This document shows, piece by piece, positions 1 through 4,867 of a DNA stretch of 7,411 nucleotides. Made by a program: the position numbers and the translations under genes. Origin of the DNA: Patescibacteria group bacterium (lineage in GTDB: Bacteria > Patescibacteriota > Andersenbacteria > UBA10190); the NCBI GenBank assembly GCA_022574795.1, contig JACZRJ010000020.1:1-7411 (forward strand), written 5' to 3'. Below the pieces are notes generated by a model, which worked only from the letters and a program-made list of their open reading frames with translations, searched no databases and was not told the DNA's origin. Position 1 is the first letter of the stretch. Every line of letters begins with the position of its first letter.

Positions 1-237
1 CACAAACGCCGGCGTCTCCGCTTACAAGAGCCTCAACCTGGCGAGTTATCCTTAACCCAACTAGCCCTGCTCACCTCCCAGAAATGGTTCATTATCCTGC
101 TGACGATAGTGTTAGCTCTAACCTTTATCTACGTCCTACCACAGCGGTTCCTCACCCAAGAAACTTTAAAGACCCAAGGAACCCAAGAACACCTACCGAG
201 CGACGAGCACCAGCCCGGTGATTCTCACCTTAAATAA
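1..237 (+). CDS. 3' end of an unidentified membrane protein gene (partial)
   Basis: The frame is open from the first base to a TAA at 235-237, giving the last 78 residues of a protein whose start lies outside the window. A basic, Arg-rich stretch (residues 2-7) is followed by one clear hydrophobic segment (about residues 29-46, starting WFIILL), then a polar tail of about 30 residues with three His among acidic residues near its end. Basic residues before the helix suggest the tail faces outside the membrane. I do not recognise the family. The next gene begins 20 bases before this stop in another frame, so the two are probably translated together. The His/Asp-bearing tail resembles in composition the neighbour's luminal region, which hints at a shared metal-related role, but that is inference. 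Sequence to the left would be needed to name it. Confidence 0.6.
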   Translation, partial: HKRRRLRLQEPQPGELSLTQLALLTSQKWFIILLTIVLALTFIYVLPQRFLTQETLKTQGTQEHLPSDEHQPGDSHLK

Positions 238-616
238 ATGTCACTCGTTCGCTAAAACAGTTAGACTCGTGTACCTACCAGCCACATTTTCAGCTCTCGG
301 TGTTAGTGCCATATCACTGGCCATCGTGCTGACGCCAGGGATAGCTATCGCTGACACTGGCACCGATGATCAGGCCCATGAAGAAACTGCTGTAATCGTT
401 GATGATCATGCCCACAATGAAGACGTTCTCCCGGATGACCATGCACATGACAACGCCACCGCCGGAACAGAATCGTCAGGCTTGTCCCGCTTATTGGCTA
501 ATCGAATCATCTATTTAGTTGTGTCTATTATTGTGATGACCGGGCTAACCTGGGGCGTGTTTGCCGTGACTCGAAAAAAAGAGATCAAGAGTCCATCAGA
601 TAACCCTGTATCGTAA
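218..616 (+). CDS. Small membrane protein with signal peptide and three Asp/His-rich repeats
   Basis: This 132-residue protein starts at a GTG that overlaps the upstream gene by 20 bases. The GTG is preferred over an in-frame GTG at 269 because it supplies the basic residues (K7, K13, R16) expected ahead of a secretion signal. Residues 17-45 form a hydrophobic signal ending in AIA before DTG, a plausible signal peptidase I site. The mature part opens with three similar units, DDQAHEE (50-56), DDHAHNED (62-69) and DDHAHDN (73-79). A second helix follows (about 97-117) and then a basic tail (TRKKE). The predicted layout is an extracytoplasmic acidic His-rich segment anchored by a C-terminal helix. 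I know no family for it. His/Asp repeats commonly bind Cu, Zn or Ni, and copA, an HMA chaperone and a cupredoxin lie next door, so a role in extracytoplasmic copper binding is a reasonable inference. Gene call is solid; function is open. Confidence 0.72.
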   Translation: MILTLNKCHSFAKTVRLVYLPATFSALGVSAISLAIVLTPGIAIADTGTDDQAHEETAVIVDDHAHNEDVLPDDHAHDNATAGTESSGLSRLLANRIIYLVVSIIVMTGLTWGVFAVTRKKEIKSPSDNPVS

Positions 617-636
617 CGAAAGACTTCAGATTCAAA

Positions 637-657
637 CCTGCCTGCCGAACAGGCAGG
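637..657. repeat. Short perfect palindrome (8-base arms, 5-base loop)
   Basis: CCTGCCTG at 637-644 pairs with CAGGCAGG at 650-657 around CCGAA. An alternative register pairs GCCTGCC 640-646 with GGCAGGC 652-658. Palindromes built on CCTGCC/GGCAGG are familiar to me as scattered intergenic repeats in candidate-phyla genomes; that resemblance is from memory. It lies 21 bases after the stop of the His/Asp protein gene, where it could protect the 3' end of that transcript, but it lacks a T run. Confidence 0.6.
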
Positions 658-747
658 CGAAAACAACGAAGCCCGAGGAGACAGACCTGAAGGATACGTT
701 TACCCCAAGCGAAGTCTTAGGGTCGACGAGGGATGAGTTGTTTGTCA

Positions 748-776
748 CGCCGCAGCGGGATCTCGCCTCTGCGGCG
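748..776. repeat. Strong inverted repeat (8-base GC-rich arms)
   Basis: CGCCGCAG at 748-755 pairs perfectly with CTGCGGCG at 769-776 across a 13-base loop. No T run follows on either strand. Its place 53 bases beyond the copZ-like stop on the minus strand means it could end or stabilise that transcript, but it may equally be an intergenic repeat unit. Flanking bases read like common bacterial interspersed repeats, which is an impression rather than a search result. Confidence 0.55.
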
Positions 777-828
777 ACGTCCGAATCTGACGTGTGGCAG
801 TAGGTAAGAGGGTTATTTTTGAGGGAAT

Positions 829-1047
829 CTAAACCACCGTCGCCGAATAACCCAGCTCCTTAACCGCATCAAGTATTGCCTGATCGTTTATTTTATCGTC
901 GTCGTATTCAACTACACCAATTTTAGCCTTATAGTCTATCTGGGCCGATACCACTCCCTCAGTATTTCCCAAAAACATTTCGATACCTGTTGAGCAAGCC
1001 CCGCAGTGCATCCCCTCAATCGCATAGTTTTTCTTTACGGTTGCCAT
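829..1047 (-). CDS. copZ: HMA-domain copper chaperone (CopZ-like)
   Basis: The 72-residue product is a single heavy-metal-associated domain with the usual length and beta-alpha-beta-beta-alpha-beta order. The metal loop is GMHCGAC, with Cys15 and Cys18 as the Cu(I)-binding pair, and the domain ends ELGYSATVV, where GY is a typical late HMA signature. Proteins of this type carry Cu(I) in the cytosol and hand it to the HMA or membrane site of a Cu(+)-ATPase. The ATG starts 10 bases after the stop of the upstream copA-like gene on the same strand, so they are almost certainly one transcript. The AGG at about 1048-1053 is too close to the ATG to be a good ribosome site, and translational coupling is more likely. 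A mercury-binding MerP role is possible from the motif alone, but the CPC-type ATPase next door favours copper. Confidence 0.88.
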   Translation of the reverse strand: MATVKKNYAIEGMHCGACSTGIEMFLGNTEGVVSAQIDYKAKIGVVEYDDDKINDQAILDAVKELGYSATVV

Positions 1048-1057
1048 TACCTACATC

Positions 1058-3454
1058 TTAAGCCGTCTTCTCGTCCCGCGCAAACTTAGGTTCTTTGTAC
1101 CGGTTGAGCAACAACGAGTTTGCCACCACCGACACGGAAGAAAAGGCCATAGCGAAGCCTGCAATCTCCGGCCGCAGCGACGATTGGGACAGATTGAGCC
1201 AGATCGTTGATACCACAGTGCCAGTATAATTTTGCAGCGTATCAGACACAGCCAGTACCCACATCGTCGGCTCGCCCATTTGTTGAGTTACCACTAAATG
1301 AAAGCCAGCCGCCACCGGAATAGCCACAATATTATAGATAAAGGCCCAGAAGAAATTCTGCCAGATCTTGTGGATAGTCCGGCGCGACAGATCTATGGAA
1401 GTAACAACGTCGCGCAGGTCATCTTTGATTAATATAATATCACCCGTTTCGATCGCCACGTCAGTACCTGAGCCCACCGCAATGCCAAGATCAGCCTTGG
1501 CCAAAGCTGGCGCATCATTGATGCCATCTCCCACCATCGCCACTATTTTTCCTTCCTGCTGCAGTTTGGCGATCAACTCCTCCTTTTTTTCTGGCAGAAC
1601 TTTGGCATAGAAACTATCAATGCCAATTGACTTTGCGATAGCTTCAGCCGTCTTTTCATTATCCCCAGTAATCATGATCACTTCCACATCCAGCTTTTTA
1701 AGCTCTGCTATCGCCTCGGCGGCGTAGTCCTTGAGCGTGTCAGCCATAGCTATAATACCAACAGCCTGGCCATCAACCGCCACATACACCACTGTCTTGG
1801 CCTCTTCTTGCAACCTAGACACTTGATCCATGAGCGAGGCAACTTCAATATTATGCTCGCTCATTAATAGTTCGCTGCCGACCAACACCTTCCGGCCCTC
1901 AATAGTAGCCGACACGCCCTTACCCGAATGAGCTTTAAAATCTTGCGGCTCTGCCGGACTATCTACAGATTTGGTAATCGCGGTAGCCAGGGGATGTTCA
2001 CTACCCCGCTCAGCGCTGGCCGCCAACCGCTGCATCTCCTCCTGCGACATATCTCCAGTCGCCACGGCATCAGTAACCGCCGGCTCGCCCTTGGTGAGCG
2101 TCCCAGTTTTATCAAAAGCAACTGAGGTAATCCGATGAGCGTTCTCTAGAGCCTCGCCACCCTTGATCAGAATACCTGATTCAGCCCCGCGCGCCGTTCC
2201 CACCATCAGGGCCGTGGGAGTAGCCAAACCAAGAGCACAAGGGCAGGACACCACCAACACAGCAATCATGAATAGCAGCGAGGGTATAAAGGTCAGGCCC
2301 ATCACGAAGAACCAGAAGGCAAAGGCCAGCATCGACAATACAATAGCGGTCGGCACAAAACGCTCGGAAATTTTATCCGCCACCGCTTGAATTGGGGCCT
2401 GGGAGGACTGAGCTTCCCGCACCAATTTAATAATTTGAAATAAGAGTGAGTCTTTGCCAACTTTAGTAGCCCGGCATTTGAGCAGACCATAGCTGTTGGT
2501 GGTAGCCCCCACTACTTCATCGCCGACTTCCTTGCCCACCGGCATGGATTCTCCCGTCACTACTTTTTCGTCAACCGACGACTCCCCCTCAATAACGATG
2601 CCATCAGTGGGTACATTGGCACCCGGTTTAACCAGAAATATATCCCCCGTCTTAAGTTCGACGACTGGAATCTCAAGCTCCTGACCATCGCGCACTACTA
2701 AGGCATTTTTAGGTGCTAATCTGATCAATTTCTTGATGGCAGAGGATACCTTGCCACGCGATCGGGCTTCAAAGTATCGCCCTAAGATTATAAACGACAT
2801 CAGCGCCGCCGAGGACTCCCAAAAAGGATGATCAAGACCGCCCCAGAATTGGTGCAAGAAGGGGACATCAGCAAAGAGAAAACCTATCATCGAGACAAAA
2901 TAGGCGGCACTGGTGCCCAATACCACCAGCACATCCATTGAAGCCGACCCCACCCGCAAGGCGGTAAGGCTATTGCGATAAAACGTCCAACCAATGCCAA
3001 ACTGAATCGGGGTAGTAACTACCCAAAATATCCAATTGAAATCGAGCAGGGTCCCACCCTGACACCCCGTACCTAAACCTCGGAAGATACCGCCGCCGCC
3101 AAAACACAAAGCATGAATATGCTGCAAGTTAAACATGTGCACGGCCATGTAATAGAAAATAATCGGCGCGGCCAAAGTGAAACTAATCCAGACCTTTTTC
3201 TTTAAGTTGGCAATGTCATTTTCCCGCTCGGCCTCTGCCAATTCCTCTTCTTCCGCTTCGTCAGCACCCTCGCGCGGAATAATTAAGCCATAGCCTAACT
3301 TCTGCAGCATGGCATCAATCTGGTCTTGAGAAAATTTCTCAGGATCGAAGGTGATGCTCAACATTTCTGATCCAAAATTGGCTGAGGCTTCCACTACACC
3401 TGGCTGCTTGCCTAAATTTTTGCCAATCAAAATACCGCAGGCCGCGCAGTGCAT
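1058..3454 (-). CDS. copA: Cu(+)-exporting P1B-type ATPase (CopA-like)
   Basis: The 798-residue product pumps Cu(I) (or Ag(I)) out of the cytosol using ATP. From the ATG: an HMA domain (1-60, MHCAAC), an acidic linker (62-80), membrane helices, the actuator domain with TGES (300-303), the transmembrane metal motif CPC (404-406), the phosphorylated Asp448 in DKTGT, the SEHPLA nucleotide motif (485-490), TGDN (596-599), GDGIND (642-647), and the last two helices ending with the copper-type FSSVSVVANS (771-780). All catalytic residues are intact. Two extracytoplasmic loops are long: 106-139, rich in Gly, His and Cys, and about 718-758 between the last helices. The ATG falls inside the HMA domain: the strand KVFKIKG lies upstream in frame without ATG, GTG or TTG, so the true start may be a non-standard codon (ATT 3481 or ATC 3505). 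It is divergent from the cupredoxin gene. Confidence 0.95.
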   Translation of the reverse strand: MHCAACGILIGKNLGKQPGVVEASANFGSEMLSITFDPEKFSQDQIDAMLQKLGYGLIIPREGADEAEEEELAEAERENDIANLKKKVWISFTLAAPIIFYYMAVHMFNLQHIHALCFGGGGIFRGLGTGCQGGTLLDFNWIFWVVTTPIQFGIGWTFYRNSLTALRVGSASMDVLVVLGTSAAYFVSMIGFLFADVPFLHQFWGGLDHPFWESSAALMSFIILGRYFEARSRGKVSSAIKKLIRLAPKNALVVRDGQELEIPVVELKTGDIFLVKPGANVPTDGIVIEGESSVDEKVVTGESMPVGKEVGDEVVGATTNSYGLLKCRATKVGKDSLLFQIIKLVREAQSSQAPIQAVADKISERFVPTAIVLSMLAFAFWFFVMGLTFIPSLLFMIAVLVVSCPCALGLATPTALMVGTARGAESGILIKGGEALENAHRITSVAFDKTGTLTKGEPAVTDAVATGDMSQEEMQRLAASAERGSEHPLATAITKSVDSPAEPQDFKAHSGKGVSATIEGRKVLVGSELLMSEHNIEVASLMDQVSRLQEEAKTVVYVAVDGQAVGIIAMADTLKDYAAEAIAELKKLDVEVIMITGDNEKTAEAIAKSIGIDSFYAKVLPEKKEELIAKLQQEGKIVAMVGDGINDAPALAKADLGIAVGSGTDVAIETGDIILIKDDLRDVVTSIDLSRRTIHKIWQNFFWAFIYNIVAIPVAAGFHLVVTQQMGEPTMWVLAVSDTLQNYTGTVVSTIWLNLSQSSLRPEIAGFAMAFSSVSVVANSLLLNRYKEPKFARDEKTA

Positions 3455-3511
3455 GCCCTTAATCTTGAAAACCTTGCTAATGGTGTGGCTTGACGAAGTT
3501 TCGATAGCTTA

Positions 3512-3520
3512 ACAATAGCA
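3512..3520 (-). promoter_or_regulatory. Extended -10 promoter element for copA-copZ
   Basis: On the minus strand TGCTATTGT is a TGN-type extended -10 box (hexamer TATTGT, 4 of 6 consensus bases). No good -35 is found at 16-18 bases. A start site 7 bases downstream would fall at 3505, exactly on an in-frame ATC codon of the copA frame. The box nearly matches the one before the thioredoxin-like gene (GTGTGCTATACTTAG against TTGTGCTATTGTTAA). I found no clear CsoR-, CueR- or CopY-type operator. Confidence 0.45.
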
Positions 3521-3531
3521 CAAGTTGATCA

Positions 3532-3540
3532 TGGTATAGT
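3532..3540 (+). promoter_or_regulatory. Extended -10 promoter element for the cupredoxin gene
   Basis: TGGTATAGT contains the hexamer TATAGT (5 of 6) with an upstream TG. Only 9 bases separate it from the ATG at 3550, and no Shine-Dalgarno sequence lies between. A start site 7 bases after the box leaves a leader of 3 bases or fewer, so the message is probably leaderless. A TTAACA at 3509-3514 would be a -35 with an overlong 20-base spacer. Confidence 0.5.
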
Positions 3541-3549
3541 GCCTACAAC

Positions 3550-4077
3550 ATGAATAAATTTATCAACATTATTTTGTTCGCTTTCTGGCTGATCGTAAGT
3601 GGAATGGTTTACCAGACCTTTTATCGGCCGGCGGAGATAGCCCCGATCGCGCCGAACGGTACTATTGTAGAAATTACCATGAGAAGTATCGCCAACGAAT
3701 GGCGCTTTGAACCTAATATAATAACGGCGCAAGCCGGGGACAGAGTAATCTTAAAAATATTTAATGAAGATAGTTATGATCATGGTTTTGCCTTAGAAGC
3801 CTTTGGCGTTAATAAGCGCCTCTTCCCCAACCGCGAGACTAAAATTGAATTTTTGGTCTCAAAACCAGGCATTTTTTCTTTTTATTGCTCAGTTCCCTGC
3901 GGCGAAGGCCACTACCGTCATGTCGGTCAGTTTGGAGAAATTACCAGCCCAGAGGAGCCAGACGATCACGCTGACGATTTAACCCTGGCCTGCTCGATTA
4001 ACAGCGCCTGTCATCGGTCACTGAGGGGAACTTTAATTGTTGAACCCGCGGCTAGACCCGACACCCTAGCTAACTAA
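3550..4077 (+). CDS. Membrane-anchored cupredoxin with CuA-like motif (COX2/nosZ-type domain)
   Basis: The 175-residue product has an uncleaved N-terminal helix (about 5-22) and a cupredoxin fold outside the membrane. W51 and FEPN (53-56) fit the COX2-like entry strands. DHGF supplies the first His ligand (H78). CSVPCGEGHYRH (113-124) matches the CuA pattern C-x3-C-x3-H, giving C113, C117 and H121. The Met expected three residues after H121 is His124. In relatives the chain passes almost directly from this motif into a last strand like RGTLIVE; here RGTLIVEP comes only at 159-166, after about 35 extra residues with DDHADD (138-143), C148, C154 and H155. The gene stands alone, without oxidase subunits, so electron transfer or copper storage/delivery are both possible. 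It diverges from copA. ATG 3550 is the only sensible start; no ribosome site precedes it. Confidence 0.85.
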   Translation: MNKFINIILFAFWLIVSGMVYQTFYRPAEIAPIAPNGTIVEITMRSIANEWRFEPNIITAQAGDRVILKIFNEDSYDHGFALEAFGVNKRLFPNRETKIEFLVSKPGIFSFYCSVPCGEGHYRHVGQFGEITSPEEPDDHADDLTLACSINSACHRSLRGTLIVEPAARPDTLAN

Positions 4078-4535
4078 AGCCGATTGCGCTGTCGTCTTTT
4101 TTGTGCTCGCCAATTATCCCAGCTCAAAGGACCAGCACCTGTCAACCATAAACTCAGCGCTGCTCCCAACAAACCAACGTCACGATATAAATTAGGATCT
4201 ACGCTAGCCCCATACTTCCTTAAGAAGGCAACCAAAATGCCAACCAACGACAAGGCCGCCAGCCCACTAACAAAACGCACGTGAACACCAAGCACAAGGC
4301 CCAGCGCAATAATCATTTCCATCAAACCCAAGTAGTAGTTGATAGCCGCAGCTGAACCCAAGCCAAGGTCGAGCAAGATTTGGATTTCAGCGCTGGTTTG
4401 TTCTGGGATGGAAAGTTTCTGATAGGCAAAGAGGAAAAACACCAAAGCCAGTCCCAAACGTATAACAAAGGGAGCATAAGGCTTGAGCCTGGCTAATTTC
4501 TCACTCATGGTCTGAAAGTTCTTTAAGTTTAGCAA
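4074..4535 (-). CDS. DoxX family membrane protein
   Basis: The 153-residue product has four predicted helices (about 21-41, 61-83, 87-105, 117-137), the DoxX-like opening FVIRLGLALVFFLFAYQKL, and the closing signature RDVGLLG...TGAGPLSWD typical of this family; a basic tail follows. DoxX proteins are small membrane proteins linked to quinone or thiol oxidation and, in mycobacteria, to a membrane oxidoreductase complex; the substrate here is unknown. The TTG start is supported by AAGGAGAG at 4541-4548, 5 bases upstream. It lies 35 bases inside the thioredoxin-like gene. An ATG at 4508, overlapping that gene's stop as ATGAGTGA, is the alternative (144 residues) but lacks a ribosome site. The TAG stop interleaves with the TAA of the convergent cupredoxin gene, leaving no space for terminators. 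Confidence 0.85.
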   Translation of the reverse strand: MLNLKNFQTMSEKLARLKPYAPFVIRLGLALVFFLFAYQKLSIPEQTSAEIQILLDLGLGSAAAINYYLGLMEMIIALGLVLGVHVRFVSGLAALSLVGILVAFLRKYGASVDPNLYRDVGLLGAALSLWLTGAGPLSWDNWRAQKRRQRNRL

Positions 4536-4770
4536 TAAATCTCTCCTTATTCACGCCACCAGTTGAGAGCAACTCATCATTGATCACAACTCCTGGCGAG
4601 GCCATGATCATATGTTGCGAGGCCAGCGCTTGACCTTCCGGTGTGGTAATTGATATTTCACTGAGCTGAACCTTGGGCCAGTCGCTTTTAATTTCTTCCC
4701 AAAATTCCATAAAGGCTGCACAGTGCGTACAATTCGGCGACTTTACTACCGTAACGTCAATAGTGTCCAT
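4501..4770 (-). CDS. Thioredoxin-fold small redox protein
   Basis: From the ATG at 4770 the product has 89 residues. The first strand TIDVTVVKSPNC leads into CTHC, with C14 and C17 as the redox pair, and ASPG supplies the cis-Pro (P59) that faces the active site; STGG and a last helix follow. It resembles the short thioredoxin_3-like family of small disulfide proteins. No signal peptide is seen, so it should be cytosolic. The start is ambiguous: AGGAGG (4777-4782) touches an ATG at 4776 but is ideally spaced (6 bases) from the ATG at 4770, which I chose; the -10 box just upstream would instead favour a leaderless start at 4776, adding two residues. The frame overlaps doxX, so the two are translated together. 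A link to DoxX-related thiol oxidation is inference. Confidence 0.83.
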   Translation of the reverse strand: MDTIDVTVVKSPNCTHCAAFMEFWEEIKSDWPKVQLSEISITTPEGQALASQHMIMASPGVVINDELLSTGGVNKERFIAKLKELSDHE

Positions 4771-4776
4771 AGGCAT

Positions 4777-4782
4777 CCTCCT
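4777..4782 (-). promoter_or_regulatory. Perfect Shine-Dalgarno AGGAGG deciding the thioredoxin-like start
   Basis: AGGAGG on the minus strand sits immediately against ATG 4776 and 6 bases before ATG 4770. The spacing selects the second ATG if the site is in the message. It is the strongest ribosome site in the window. Confidence 0.6.
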
Positions 4783-4783
4783 A

Positions 4784-4792
4784 AGTATAGCA
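4784..4792 (-). promoter_or_regulatory. Extended -10 promoter element for the trx-doxX pair
   Basis: TGCTATACT on the minus strand is a TGN extended -10 box (TATACT, 5 of 6). No good -35 at the usual distance; TTGATC lies 24 bases upstream of the hexamer. The predicted start site falls at about 4776-4777, on or beside the first ATG, so the AGGAGG might be excluded from the message. Confidence 0.5.
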
Positions 4793-4841
4793 CACCAGAC
4801 AGTCCTGCCGTTTGATCAATCCCAACGTCCCCCTTTAAAGC

Positions 4842-4855
4842 AAGTATGAAGTATG
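4842..4855. repeat. Short tandem repeat AAGTATG x2
   Basis: AAGTATG occurs twice in direct succession in the spacer between the ComEC metallo-beta-lactamase gene and the thioredoxin-like gene. Short A/T-rich near-palindromes flank it (CTTTAAAG and CCTTTTAAGG). No function is evident, and it is not a convincing terminator. Confidence 0.4.
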
Positions 4856-4867
4856 ACCCTTTTAAGG

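Larger units (their letters stand above)
617..828. other. Convergent intergenic spacer with inverted repeats
   Basis: No credible gene is seen in this 212-base spacer between two genes that face each other. It contains two strong hairpins (637-657 and 748-776), a weaker 5-base one (ACGTC 777-781 with GACGT 789-793), and two longer-range inverted pairs: TCAGATTC at 626-633 with GAATCTGA at 783-790, and AAGACTTC at 620-627 with GAAGTCTT at 711-718. None is followed by a T run on either strand, so no canonical intrinsic terminator can be called, although the hairpins could still stop or stabilise transcripts from both sides. Confidence 0.6.

Noticed and set aside
637..657. Intrinsic terminator after the His/Asp protein gene
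   Set aside because: The hairpin is strong but is followed by CGAAAACAACG, with no T run on either strand; listed as a repeat.
1368..1610. Open frame on the plus strand inside copA
   Set aside because: It is antisense to highly conserved ATPase motifs, has no ribosome site and no recognisable domain; a shadow of the real gene. The same applies to the frames opposite comEC at 6187-6465 and 6585-6875.
3503..3538. copA starting at the ATG near 3532 with read-through of the TAA at 3509-3511
   Set aside because: That frame gives only seven residues before TAA. Known code changes in candidate phyla involve TGA rather than TAA, and HMA domains do not need such an extension.
3482..3549. Copper-responsive operator between copA and the cupredoxin gene
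   Set aside because: No CopY-type TACANNTGTA, CueR-type dyad or CsoR-like GC-rich inverted repeat could be seen in these 68 bases.
3886..4020. Tandem duplication of the cupredoxin metal motif
   Set aside because: TGCTC and GTCAT..CGGTCA recur at 3886/3991 and 3917/4010, but the internal spacing differs (31 against 19 bases) and the rest does not align.
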